Part shown: positions 6,537 to 14,145 of the stretch, in pieces
Layout of the letters: the number at the start of each line of letters is the position of its first letter
Numbering within the stretch: position 1 is the stretch's first letter
Origin: JAFDZW01 sp038229915
GTDB taxonomy: Bacteria > Bacteroidota > Ignavibacteria > Palsa-1295
Assembly: GCA_038229915.1 (NCBI GenBank)
Contig: JBBRNY010000059.1
Location: 1-14,333, forward strand
Length of the DNA stretch: 14,333 bases
Direction: 5' to 3'
Notes under the pieces: generated by a model
What the model was told of the DNA's origin: nothing
Database searches by the model: none
The model's input: only the letters and a program-made list of their open reading frames with translations
Translations under genes and position numbers: made by a program

Positions 6537-7778
6537 TCACCTCGACACCATAATTTTCTCGACACTTGTTGCTGATGGAGTGCTGAGTTTTAGGAAATAG
6601 ATGCCGTTGGGGAGTTGCGAGACATCGAGTGTGTAGGTAATGCTCGGCTGAACATAATCGAGCGACGACACTACTTGCCCAAGATTATTAATGATCTCTG
6701 CTTTCATATTATTTTCTGCGTTGGCATCGATCGAAAGATAGAGTGTCGTTGATGCAGGGTTCGGATAGAATTGATGCGTATTAGTTGTGCCCAAAGTTTG
6801 CACATCACTTTGTGAGTGATAGACCGTCACCGATTCGGCGATCGTTGTATGTCCCGATGCTGGTCCCGTATTACCACCAACGACCGCACCATAATAGGTT
6901 GCGCCGACTGTGTAGGGATAGGCTCCGTTCAATGCGGAGTCGATGGTGACAAAATAGGCATACGTGCCTTGCGGATATTCGGGAGTGACACAAAATCTTC
7001 CGTTGTGCTCATCGAGATTTCCCAGATCTTTTACATATTGAAAATCTTCGCTGTAATATCCGAGCGGATAGGAAGCTGATATGTCGGGTCCGTACTGCGC
7101 GGCAGTAAGAGCATTGCCATTTGCATCTATCGTACGATTAGTCATCGTTCGCCCGCGATACGAACTCAGCATACGAGTAATGCCGCCGGTGCCATCAATA
7201 TTTTTATAACCATAAGCGCCATACATCGGAAAACCATCGAACGCATAACCGATGATAGGCGAGTGCTTGCTGCTATCAGCATCATTGTATAGACAGCGCG
7301 GATTCAGGTGATGATGATACTCGCCGTTCGGGGCAGGATGACCCAAGCATTGATCGAACCCCGGTCCTTCGACGACCACTGCGTTCTGATGCCAAATGTT
7401 TTGATTGTTATACGACCGCGCATCAAGAGCGTTGAACATACTCACGCCATTAGTCCAAATACCAATATGCCCAAGCGGAGTAGCCGTTGCGGTACCCGTA
7501 TTTTTTACAGGCTTGCGAGTGACCTTAAACACAAAATTTTGATTCGCCGGAGTATTCGGGTTGCCTTGCCAAGGACCAATATCATATCCCGGAATGCAGG
7601 TGCAACTCACATACACCCAGTCGGCAGAGTACTGCACAACCTGTACATTCGATGCAATACCACCATAGCCTTTCGCCCCAGTCTCGTTCAAAACCCAAGA
7701 AGTAACTTCAGGCGAGAGCTGTGCTTGTGCAGATGCACTGACAAAAAACGCGAACAAGAGAATGGTATAACGTGTCAT
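6537..7778 (-). CDS. Secreted YHYH-domain protein with T9SS type A sorting domain
   Basis: Product of 413 residues from the ATG at 7778, which opens a clear signal peptide (MTRYTILLFAFFVSASAQAQ). An in-frame ATG at 7835 would add 19 residues and a second hydrophobic stretch, so the shorter form is preferred. The mature part matches the YHYH family: a CTC segment (~59-61), the histidine cluster GEYHHHLNP (~152-160), IIGYAFDGFPMYG (~175-187), and LDEHNGRFCVTPEYPQGTYAYF (~255-276, split here as LDEHNGRF and CVTPEYPQGTYAYF). The biochemical role of YHYH proteins is not established; the conserved histidines and cysteines suggest metal binding. Residues ~335-413 are a type A T9SS tail, with HQFYPNPAS at its start, IINNLGQVVSS, and LPNGIYFLKL near the end. 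It should be surface-exposed or released. The 26-bp inverted repeat at 7843-7868 lies directly upstream. Confidence 0.85.
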   Translation of the reverse strand: MTRYTILLFAFFVSASAQAQLSPEVTSWVLNETGAKGYGGIASNVQVVQYSADWVYVSCTCIPGYDIGPWQGNPNTPANQNFVFKVTRKPVKNTGTATATPLGHIGIWTNGVSMFNALDARSYNNQNIWHQNAVVVEGPGFDQCLGHPAPNGEYHHHLNPRCLYNDADSSKHSPIIGYAFDGFPMYGAYGYKNIDGTGGITRMLSSYRGRTMTNRTIDANGNALTAAQYGPDISASYPLGYYSEDFQYVKDLGNLDEHNGRFCVTPEYPQGTYAYFVTIDSALNGAYPYTVGATYYGAVVGGNTGPASGHTTIAESVTVYHSQSDVQTLGTTNTHQFYPNPASTTLYLSIDANAENNMKAEIINNLGQVVSSLDYVQPSITYTLDVSQLPNGIYFLKLSTPSATSVEKIMVSR

Positions 7779-7842
7779 AATAAGAATAATAAATGGAAAT
7801 AGTATAACACCTATACCCGTAAGTAATTTCAGCATAGCATCA

Positions 7843-8004
7843 CCATGATTAATGGGATTAAGGGATTACCCATGATTTCGTAGGGGTATGCCGCTGGCAT
7901 ACCCGTTGATGGATTTCTAGATAAGTATTATGTCCCGATATAGAAAGACCAATTAAAATGAGCATTTAAAATCACGGCTAATCTCTTAATCCCATTAATC
8001 ACGG
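7843..8004. mobile_element. MITE-like element with 26-bp terminal inverted repeats
   Basis: The left end (7843-7868) and the right end (7979-8004) are inverted copies matching at 24 of 26 positions, sharing the core TGATTAATGGGATTAAG. The element is 162 bp long. The trinucleotide TCA flanks it directly on both sides (7840-7842 and 8005-8007), as expected for a 3-bp target-site duplication, although a 3-bp match can be chance. The interior has no coding capacity but holds a 9-bp hairpin (7884-7904). It sits between two divergent genes and ends 18 bp before a promoter-like box. No transposase is present, so any movement would need one elsewhere. Confidence 0.55.
7884..7904. repeat. Perfect hairpin inside the inverted-repeat element
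   Basis: Arms GGGTATGCC (7884-7892) and GGCATACCC (7896-7904) pair over 9 bp around a GCT loop. There is no T-run on either side, so a terminator role is unlikely. It may be a structural core of the enclosing element. Confidence 0.7.
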
Positions 8005-8021
8005 TCAAACTATTGTCACCA

Positions 8022-8029
8022 TAAATTTG
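8022..8029 (+). promoter_or_regulatory. Putative Bacteroidota-type -7 promoter element
   Basis: TAAATTTG matches the TAnnTTTG consensus of the primary sigma factor in Bacteroidota exactly. It lies 43 nt before the start of the AsmA-like gene. No TTG is found at the ideal upstream distance; the region where it should be is the right arm of the inverted-repeat element. The call rests on the -7 box alone. Confidence 0.4.
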
Positions 8030-8072
8030 TCGTATATGTCCCATCTATTACTGTCTGCATAGAAACATCCAA

Positions 8073-9737
8073 ATGACATCACGCGCAAAGAAAACAATTT
8101 TTTATAGTATCGGTGGTCTGATTCTACTGGTCGGTGTTGGGATATGGGTTGTCCTGACGTATTATATCAATGACATTATTAACGATACGGTTGTGCCGCG
8201 GCTCGAAGAGTCGGTTCGCAGCTCGACCAACGGTGATTATTATCTTACGCTTGGCAAAGTAAATTATTCGAACGGCACACTGTTCTGCCCGAATTTTAAT
8301 CTTGAGCGCGTAAACTATGATAGTGCCGCATCGGGCTTGAATGTCCGCCGCGTCACGATCGACACGGTGCTGTTTGTCGGCGTTAACTGGTGGGATCTGC
8401 TGTGGGGTCGAGGGGTGATCGCAAAGCGGATGGAAGTCAATTCGCCCAAGTTGTATATGATCGATATTGTCAATGGGTATGTTGACTCAAGTATCAAAAA
8501 ACCTGAACCGAAGGTCTCGCTCGTTTCACAACTTCCGAAACCATTGCCGCGAATTTCATTCGATAGTATTATCCTGAATAATATTGCATTTTTTCTTCCT
8601 GACCAAAAAACGAATCAGCCCTCGAAACGTCTCGACGGCGCAAGTATTCGCTTCGCCGATTTCCTGATCGGTGTCGATACGACCGGCGCATCGAAACGAT
8701 TGATGTTCTCGAAGCACGTTGATTTTACTATTCCGAAGATCAACTATGCGATGGACGACAGTATGTATTCGATCAAACTTCGAAATCTGCATTGTGATCT
8801 GACTGATTCACTAATCACGATCGATAGTCTGCTCTATGATCCCAATTACAGTGAAGATGAATTTCGCGAACGCAACAAATATGTTCGCGGCAGACTGACG
8901 GGGCACTTCACCGATATTCGTGTCGAAGGAATAAATTTTGCAAAACTGTTCGCACAATCGTCACTCCGTCTGCGCACTGCGCGAGTAGGGGATTGGTCGA
9001 TGGATTATTATAGCGACAAACGCCATCCGCGTGACCCGCATCCGCCTATTGCTGATATGCCGAATCAATTGATCGGCGGCGCAAAGATGAAATTTGATAT
9101 CGACTCCTTGATCTTGGGCAACGGCGCGATCAGCGTGCGCAACCGCCCGATCGGGAGTATCCAAACCGGAATACTTACATTCCAAAAAACGCGTGTCGTG
9201 CTGCACCCGATCTCGAACGACTCGACCAGCCGATTTTATAAACTACCGACTCGCATCAGTGCGACTTGTTTGTTTGTAAATCAAATGTCATTCGATGCGA
9301 CGATAGACTACCCGCTGTTCTCGCCGACGTTCGATCTCGTGATCGAGGCACGTACCGGCAAGCTTGACGTGAAGAGATTAAATACCTATCTCATTCCCGT
9401 CGAACGAAAAGAATTAACCGAAGGTACTGTCGATAATGCTGACATCAGAATGGTTATTCGAAACGGCGTAGCGACCACATCGCTCACTCCGCGTTATCAC
9501 GATCTCTCGATGAAAGTGCTCAGTGATAAACCAAAAGAGAGTCGCGGTATTCTCGAAGGGATCAAAACATTTCTCGGAAATTTGTTGGTGCTGAAATCAA
9601 ATAACATGGATAAGCCAGGCAAACGCGCTCTGACCAGCACGACCACGCTTCGCCGCGCCAAGACTTCGGAGTTCTTCGAATTCCTCTGGCTCGCGCTCCG
9701 AAAATCGATCGGGCACCTCGTTGGTGGGTTCGATTAA
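8073..9737 (+). CDS. AsmA-like membrane-anchored protein
   Basis: Product of 554 residues. A positively charged start (MTSRAKK) is followed by one membrane helix (~9-31), with the rest predicted to lie in the periplasm. The remainder is a long beta-rich domain with repeating short strands. After the helix comes YYLTLGKVNYSNGTLF, where AsmA and DUF748 proteins describe a strand that sets off the repeated-groove fold. A SDKRHPRDPHPP segment (~314-325) and a C-terminal FFEFLWLALRKSIGHLV helix (~534-550) resemble uncharacterised AsmA-like proteins of Bacteroidota. AsmA-like proteins are linked to outer-membrane biogenesis and lipid transport between membranes; that role is inferred only from the family. 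No catalytic residues are expected. A TAnnTTTG box lies upstream at 8022. The M23 peptidase gene follows 72 bp later on the same strand, with no terminator seen between. Family assignment is moderate, function speculative. Confidence 0.6.
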   Translation: MTSRAKKTIFYSIGGLILLVGVGIWVVLTYYINDIINDTVVPRLEESVRSSTNGDYYLTLGKVNYSNGTLFCPNFNLERVNYDSAASGLNVRRVTIDTVLFVGVNWWDLLWGRGVIAKRMEVNSPKLYMIDIVNGYVDSSIKKPEPKVSLVSQLPKPLPRISFDSIILNNIAFFLPDQKTNQPSKRLDGASIRFADFLIGVDTTGASKRLMFSKHVDFTIPKINYAMDDSMYSIKLRNLHCDLTDSLITIDSLLYDPNYSEDEFRERNKYVRGRLTGHFTDIRVEGINFAKLFAQSSLRLRTARVGDWSMDYYSDKRHPRDPHPPIADMPNQLIGGAKMKFDIDSLILGNGAISVRNRPIGSIQTGILTFQKTRVVLHPISNDSTSRFYKLPTRISATCLFVNQMSFDATIDYPLFSPTFDLVIEARTGKLDVKRLNTYLIPVERKELTEGTVDNADIRMVIRNGVATTSLTPRYHDLSMKVLSDKPKESRGILEGIKTFLGNLLVLKSNNMDKPGKRALTSTTTLRRAKTSEFFEFLWLALRKSIGHLVGGFD

Positions 9738-9794
9738 GTAGGCTGATTAAGTAGCGATTTTACAGATCGTTTTAGCAAAACCAAAGTCTCAGGT

Positions 9795-9801
9795 AGAGGT
9801 G
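9795..9801 (+). promoter_or_regulatory. Shine-Dalgarno-like site for the M23 peptidase gene
   Basis: AGAGGTG lies 8 nt before the ATG at 9810. It is the only plausible ribosome binding site found in the window and favours that start over a second in-frame ATG at 9828. Confidence 0.45.
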
Positions 9802-9809
9802 TTCACTTA

Positions 9810-11039
9810 ATGAACATCTCTCTCACTATGAACTATTTCGTCACGGCTTTTACAATATTTCTTTTTGCTTCACGCTTGAGCGCACAATTTATTGTGCCCA
9901 TCGATGGCAAGCAAAATGTTGATTGGTTTTTAGTAAATTATGTTGATCGCGATACGAACGTTGGCTCGTTCCTCGACCACCGTTGCCAACAGCTCACCTA
10001 CGATCAGCATCAAGGTAGCGATTTTGTCATTCGTGATTTTCGGCAAATGGATTCGGGCGTGAAAGTCTTTGCCGCAAAAAGCGGACGAGTATATTATACT
10101 CACGATGGCGAGTTCGACCGCTCGACCCAACCCGATAGTGGCGGCTACGGAAATTTTATCAGCATTGGCCATGGCGATTCGCTCTATTCTATTTATGCGC
10201 ACCTCAAAAAATATTCCCAACTTGTAAAAATTGGCGACTCAGTCGAACAAGGACAATACATCGGCTTGGTTGGATCAAGCGGTAAGGCGAGCGACCCACA
10301 TCTACATTTTGAAGTCTATCACAACGGTGTGATCGTCGATCCATTTGGCGATCATTGCCCGTTAGTACCGGTAGCGCCTTCGCTCTTCACGAAGACACCA
10401 TTTTATGAAAATGAGTTTGCGATCATCGACGAAGGCTTTGTCGATTATGTGCCATCACTTAATGATCTCCGTGAACATCCTGCCGCAGAAACAGTTTTTT
10501 CAGATCTCGATAGCACCATCTTTTTTTGGTTGCACGGCTTATCATTTCATTTCGGAGATACGCTTCGCTATGAATGGAGAAAACCCGACGGTTCATTATG
10601 GTTTAGTTATGGTTTTCGACAAGACACCGCATTACGATTTTGGTATACGGGGACCTATATCAACGGACCTGCAAAAAATGCAATGGATATCGGAACCTGG
10701 CACATCAATTGCTATCGCAACGACTCGCTCTTTAAGATCGCACCGTTTGAAATAACTATCAGCAATAGCGTCGCTATAACAGAAAAAACTATTCGATCGA
10801 CTATTCAATACTCGAACAACGAATTGATCTTCGCGCCAGAAGCCGAGCTTACGACTCGTGCAACGCTCGAATTGTTTTCTATTAGCGGGGCACTGATAAA
10901 ATCATTCAACGCTGATAATCTTGCATTGACCGACCATCAATATCGGATAGCTCTACCGTTACTCCCGAGCGGAAAATATTTCCTGCGAGTGACTGACCAA
11001 GGAAAAACCACAACACATACATTTGTGATCACGAAATAA
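9810..11039 (+). CDS. Secreted M23 (LytM-type) metallopeptidase with T9SS type A sorting domain
   Basis: Product of 409 residues. A signal peptide ends near SRLSAQ (residue 26). Residues ~65-180 form the M23 zinc peptidase domain, which in characterised members cleaves peptide cross-links in peptidoglycan. Zinc ligands are visible: His67 and Asp71 in HQGSD (the HxxxD motif) and His166 in PHLHFEVYHNG (the HxH motif, His164 and His166); YAHL supplies the further histidine, His131. All four are present, so it should be active. Residues ~220-320 are a beta-sandwich-like domain of unknown role (SDLDSTIFFWLHGLSFHFGD, split for length, then LRYEWRKPDGSLW). Residues ~330-409 are the type A T9SS tail, with LELFSISGALIKS and LPSGKYFLRV. 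Surface delivery makes action on other cells or on its own outer wall possible; which one is unknown. Two starts are possible (9810, 9828); both give a signal peptide, and the AGAGGTG site favours 9810. Confidence 0.9.
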   Translation: MNISLTMNYFVTAFTIFLFASRLSAQFIVPIDGKQNVDWFLVNYVDRDTNVGSFLDHRCQQLTYDQHQGSDFVIRDFRQMDSGVKVFAAKSGRVYYTHDGEFDRSTQPDSGGYGNFISIGHGDSLYSIYAHLKKYSQLVKIGDSVEQGQYIGLVGSSGKASDPHLHFEVYHNGVIVDPFGDHCPLVPVAPSLFTKTPFYENEFAIIDEGFVDYVPSLNDLREHPAAETVFSDLDSTIFFWLHGLSFHFGDTLRYEWRKPDGSLWFSYGFRQDTALRFWYTGTYINGPAKNAMDIGTWHINCYRNDSLFKIAPFEITISNSVAITEKTIRSTIQYSNNELIFAPEAELTTRATLELFSISGALIKSFNADNLALTDHQYRIALPLLPSGKYFLRVTDQGKTTTHTFVITK

Positions 11040-11047
11040 TAGTTGTA

Positions 11048-11105
11048 TCAGTAGAGCCGACTTCAGTCGGCTCAAAAACACTCCGACTAAAGTCGGAGCT
11101 ACTGA
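11048..11105 (+). repeat. A-B hairpin pair 4
   Basis: Hairpin A (11054-11073) is perfect with a TC loop; hairpin B (11080-11099) has CTCCGACT/AGTCGGAG arms. The outer arms TCAGTAGAGCCGACT (11048-11062) and AGTCGGAGCTACTGA (11091-11105) are complementary at 13 of 15 positions, so the pair could instead fold as one long hairpin. It begins 9 bp after the peptidase stop codon. Confidence 0.8.
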
Positions 11106-11120
11106 CTAAATACCCAGCCT

Positions 11121-11244
11121 GTCATTCTGAGGGAGCCAACAAATACTTCAAGCTGCGCTGTTGCTTCAGCGACCGAAGAATCTAATGCTTCAGTTTTTTC
11201 TACAACTTGCAAGTGCAGATCCTTCGCTCGCCGCTCAGGATGAC
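11121..11244 (-). repeat. Repeat C copy 3 (full length, inverted)
   Basis: A 124-bp copy that on the + strand begins GTCATTCTGAGGGAGCC and ends CTCAGGATGAC. Its reverse complement aligns along its full length with copies 1 and 2 at the left end of the window. Confidence 0.8.
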
Positions 11245-11286
11245 AAATTTGAAGTTTTTTCCATCCCCATGAAAAAACTAAAGTCT

Positions 11287-11349
11287 GTCATTCTGAGGGA
11301 GCCAACGAATATTTTAAGTTGTGATGCCGTCTCAGCGACCGAAGAATCT
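11287..11349 (-). repeat. Repeat C copy 4, truncated
   Basis: Only about half a C unit (63 bp) is present, ending at GAAGAATCT. The rest is replaced by about 38 bp of unrelated sequence before a solitary hairpin B. Its start lies 166 bp after that of copy 3, the same spacing as in the right-edge array. Confidence 0.7.
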
Positions 11350-11387
11350 CCTTTAGACCAAGGCATCGTGTTAGTGACCTGATATAT

Positions 11388-11410
11388 GCTCCGACTAAAG
11401 TCGGAGCTAC
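11388..11410 (+). repeat. Solitary hairpin B (copy 6)
   Basis: Perfect 9-bp stem GCTCCGACT/AGTCGGAGC with an AA loop, without an A partner, directly beside the terminator at 11411-11445. Confidence 0.8.
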
Positions 11411-11445
11411 AAAAAAAAGCCTGAGATCGAAATCTCAGGCTTTTT
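11411..11445 (-). terminator. Intrinsic terminator of the fibre-like gene
   Basis: A 9-bp stem GCCTGAGAT/ATCTCAGGC (11419-11427 and 11432-11440) with a CGAA loop is flanked by an A-run on the left and a T-run on the right. On the minus strand the A-run (11411-11418) becomes the T-tract, 22 bp after the stop codon of the large fibre-like gene. It could also stop transcription from the + strand. Confidence 0.88.
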
Positions 11446-11466
11446 ATAAATACTGGTGAACAATTA

Positions 11467-13776
11467 TTAAAACGCAGCTTCAACCGTTTCGACACGTGCT
11501 ACCCAACGGATAGTCTGGGTTGCGCGACCGACCACTATGAGATCAAGTGCTTTGCCGGCATTATCTGCAGCGACAGTAAATGATACGCCACCAATATTTG
11601 AGGCAAGGAGCGTTGCCGCCGGTGCCGCACCAATGAAACTGACATTGCCCGCATTATCACGGTAGATCAAGCCTTTCACATCGTAGCCGGCATAAAGCCC
11701 GGGAGTTGACGTGCAAATACCGGTCACCATTATATGAAAAGTATAAACGGCGTTAAAATTTGGTAATGTCAATTTAAGAGCGCTGCCATCAAGGAATAAC
11801 GAAGTCGGTGTGACGCCGTCAGTGGTCGTATTACGAAGCACGAACACTGATGTTTGTGCATCGCCTTGTGAAGCGAACACACCGGCTGATTGTGCGAACT
11901 GCGCATATTGCGGAGCTGATGCCTGAAGCCCACCCAAGATCATTGCGTTCTCGCCATCGGCAATATTTGATACACCACCGGCAATGACACTACTACTGCC
12001 ATTGGTCACATTACTCTGTCCGCCGCTGACAGTCGAAAAATCTCCGATAGCATTATTGCTATTACCACCGCTGATCGAAGCATAATTTCCATCTACAGTA
12101 TTGGAATTACCACCGCCGATAAAACTTCCAAATCCGTTTGCGGTGTTTGACAAGCCACCCACAACAGCAGAGCCCGAACCATTAGCGGAATTGCCGCCGG
12201 TTGACTCGCCATCAAAACCACCACCGCCAACAAAACTGCCCGTACCAGATGCAGTATTTCCGCGACCGCCACCAACAAATGCATAATTAGCCGAGACGCT
12301 GTTGCCTAAGCCTCCGACGATAGATCCATAATAACCTGAGACGTTATTCCCACCGCCGCCAACGATCGATGAATAGTCCGAAGTAATAGAGTTGCCTTGC
12401 CCACCGCTGATCACACCAGCGCGAGCAGAGCCTTCTCCGCCGATCTGATTATTAATACCACCACCAATAAAACTAAAATCCGCGTTCATAAAATTGACTG
12501 CGCCATCCTCGCCGCCACCAGCGATCACTGAGCCTCTGTTAAAAGAATTTATCAGATTGTATTGATAACCCCCAATAATATTGACGCTCGAATCTCTTGG
12601 TTGATAGAGCATTACGCGCATCGAGCCTTTGTTTTTATCGTCTGTTTGGAAAACGTGAATCTCGAATGCCTGATCGTCGGTCGTGCCGATAAAATTTGTT
12701 CCTGGTGTTGTACCCGCATCACCAGTGAGGCTCCAACCGCTTCCGCTACCGGCAGCAGCCCATGAGAGATTTCCGGCTCCATCGTTGGTCAAGATACCGG
12801 CTGCATTTGCGCTAGGCCATGAGTAGGGAATGCCTTTGATCGAAACAAGATCACCACCGTTATTGACTTGAAATTTACTCAAATTGCCGACACTAAAAAG
12901 CGATGTCGGGTTTTGCACGCCGACACCGACGTTGCCACCAGCTAAGATGCGAAGACGCTCGCTGTTGGTGGTTCTGACGACAAGATCTTTCCCATCGATC
13001 GTCCCAAGAAAATTTGTTTCAGGATCAGTAAGGTTATTACCCTTGAGATCCCAAGCATTTACCAAACTTGCTGCAGCCCAAGAGAGATTGCCGTTGCCAT
13101 CATTTGACAATACACCTGTTCCATTGCCAGCAGGCCAAGAGTAGGGCACTCCTTTAAGTGATACTACATCACCGTTTCCATCAACCTGAAATTTATCGCC
13201 ACTACCAACAGTCAAGAGCGATGCCGGTGAAGGATCGCCAATACCGACATTGCCAGTAGAGAGGACACGAAGGCGTTCGCTGTTTGCGGTTCTTATCACA
13301 AGGTCTTGTGCGTCGATCGTACCAAGAAAATTAAAAAGAGGGTTGGTACCGCTATTACCTATCAGCGCCCAAGCACTGACTGCACCTCCGCCACCGCCAC
13401 CACTGACAGGTACCCAAGACGAGCCGTTGTACATATCAAAGGAGTGATTGGTTGTATTATAAACAAGCATACCTTCGGGAGGCACACCACCGCACATTGT
13501 AAGCTCTTGAGCCAGAGTCATTCGAGGCGGCAAGAAGCCTTTTGTGGTCGATGAAAGATCGAGCAACGAACAAGGGTTCGGGAAGCTAGGGGTTATTACA
13601 CCACTGTTATCGATTCCGAGCGAGCCGTTAACATTGGAAAGATATACCCGCAGATCAGCAGGATTATTATCATCAAGCACTAACTGTTGCGCACCAAAGA
13701 TGCGACCACCAGTTTGTGCTGAAACAAGCGAAAACGTGGCACTCAGAATACAGAGTGATACCAGTAATTTCTTCAT
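11467..13776 (-). CDS. Large secreted adhesin or tail-fibre-like repeat protein
   Basis: Product of 769 residues. The ATG at 13776 opens a clear signal peptide (MKKLLVSLCILSATFSLVSA); the longer upstream frame crosses repeat and promoter DNA and is rejected. Residues ~70-125 hold a segment common in fibre-like proteins of Bacteroidota (LSSTTKGFLPPRMT, EGMLVYNTTNHSF, then MYNGSSWVPV and a glycine run). Next come two modules of exactly 106 residues, starting at Trp136 and Trp242, and a third partial copy from Trp348. Residues ~415-617 are about a dozen repeats, mostly 15 residues, of the form SxIxGGxxNxxxGxx, like the YadA-type head of trimeric adhesins. Residues ~640-769 form a C-terminal domain (TSVFVLRNTTTDG ... 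TIRWVARVETVEA) that I recall from other fibre proteins. Neither a YadA membrane anchor nor a T9SS tail is present, so the route to the surface is unclear. Trimer formation and adhesion are inferred. Confidence 0.75.
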   Translation of the reverse strand: MKKLLVSLCILSATFSLVSAQTGGRIFGAQQLVLDDNNPADLRVYLSNVNGSLGIDNSGVITPSFPNPCSLLDLSSTTKGFLPPRMTLAQELTMCGGVPPEGMLVYNTTNHSFDMYNGSSWVPVSGGGGGGAVSAWALIGNSGTNPLFNFLGTIDAQDLVIRTANSERLRVLSTGNVGIGDPSPASLLTVGSGDKFQVDGNGDVVSLKGVPYSWPAGNGTGVLSNDGNGNLSWAAASLVNAWDLKGNNLTDPETNFLGTIDGKDLVVRTTNSERLRILAGGNVGVGVQNPTSLFSVGNLSKFQVNNGGDLVSIKGIPYSWPSANAAGILTNDGAGNLSWAAAGSGSGWSLTGDAGTTPGTNFIGTTDDQAFEIHVFQTDDKNKGSMRVMLYQPRDSSVNIIGGYQYNLINSFNRGSVIAGGGEDGAVNFMNADFSFIGGGINNQIGGEGSARAGVISGGQGNSITSDYSSIVGGGGNNVSGYYGSIVGGLGNSVSANYAFVGGGRGNTASGTGSFVGGGGFDGESTGGNSANGSGSAVVGGLSNTANGFGSFIGGGNSNTVDGNYASISGGNSNNAIGDFSTVSGGQSNVTNGSSSVIAGGVSNIADGENAMILGGLQASAPQYAQFAQSAGVFASQGDAQTSVFVLRNTTTDGVTPTSLFLDGSALKLTLPNFNAVYTFHIMVTGICTSTPGLYAGYDVKGLIYRDNAGNVSFIGAAPAATLLASNIGGVSFTVAADNAGKALDLIVVGRATQTIRWVARVETVEAAF
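11926..12534 (-). repeat. Coding array of 15-residue head repeats
   Basis: Inside the fibre-like gene, residues 415-617 contain repeats such as GVISGGQGNSITSDY, SSIVGGGGNNVSGYY, GSIVGGLGNSVSANY and SFIGGGNSNTVDGNY. Most are exactly 15 residues (45 bp); three units, near 415-433, 434-453 and 514-535, are longer by insertions. Glycine pairs and asparagines are at fixed positions, as in beta-roll heads of trimeric adhesins. Confidence 0.85.
12736..13371 (-). repeat. Two tandem 318-bp coding modules
   Basis: Residues 136-241 and 242-347 of the fibre-like protein are two copies of one 106-residue module. Shared landmarks are a starting tryptophan, FLGTIDxxDLVxRTxNSERLR, GNVGxG, FQV, SxKGxPYSWP, and NDGxGNLSWAAA. 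A third, shorter copy continues from Trp348 to about residue 385 (12622-12735) and then diverges into the head array. Confidence 0.85.
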
Positions 13777-13847
13777 AGGAGTCTGTGTATTGAAAGCAAT
13801 TTTGAGAAAACATACCATTAACCGAAGGCAATTCGGCTGAATAAATA

Positions 13848-13855
13848 CAAAGTTA
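13848..13855 (-). promoter_or_regulatory. Putative Bacteroidota-type -7 promoter element for the fibre-like gene
   Basis: On the minus strand TAACTTTG matches TAnnTTTG exactly, 71 nt before the start codon at 13776. No TTG at the usual upstream distance is obvious. The position implies a 5' leader of roughly 65 nt and supports the downstream start choice. Confidence 0.45.
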
Positions 13856-13906
13856 CGAAAAATATTAGGGATGCCATTAAAAATCAGTATTGAGTGAACC
13901 CTGAAT

Positions 13907-13965
13907 TCAGTAGAGCCGACTTCAGTCGGCTCAAAAAATGCTCCGACTAAAGTCGGAGCTACTGA
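13907..13965 (+). repeat. A-B hairpin pair 5
   Basis: Hairpin A (13913-13932) and hairpin B (13940-13959) are both perfect 9-bp stems. Sequence is nearly identical to pair 4, including TCAGTAG and CTACTGA flanks that pair with each other. It lies about 50 bp upstream of the promoter-like box of the fibre-like gene. Confidence 0.8.
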
Positions 13966-13980
13966 CAAAATACACACCTT

Positions 13981-14103
13981 GTCATTCTGAGGGAGCCAAC
14001 GAGAATTTCAAGTTGCGCTGTCGTCTCCGCGACCGAAGAATCTAATGCTTCGGTCTTTCTACAACCTGCAAGTGCAGATCCTTCGCTCGTCGCTCAGGAT
14101 GAC
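13981..14103 (-). repeat. Repeat C copy 5 (full length, inverted)
   Basis: A 123-bp copy in the same orientation as copy 3. It is the first unit of a direct tandem array with copies 6 and 7. Confidence 0.8.
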
Positions 14104-14145
14104 AAGCTTGAAGTTTTTTCGACTCCCATAAACATACTAAAGTCT

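Noticed and set aside
8961..9206. Antisense frames within the AsmA-like gene
   Set aside because: They have no signal, motif or spacing of their own; they are shadows of the sense gene.
11161..11495. Open frames on both strands between the peptidase and fibre-like genes
   Set aside because: They are translations of repeat C copies 3 and 4 and the terminator, and no independent coding signal is seen.
12101..12286. Proline-rich frames opposite the fibre-like gene
   Set aside because: Proline codons are the reverse complement of the glycine codons in the head repeats, so the composition is a by-product.
13777..13977. N-terminal extension of the fibre-like gene
   Set aside because: It would cross hairpin pair 5 and the TAACTTTG box, and a normal signal peptide starts at 13776.
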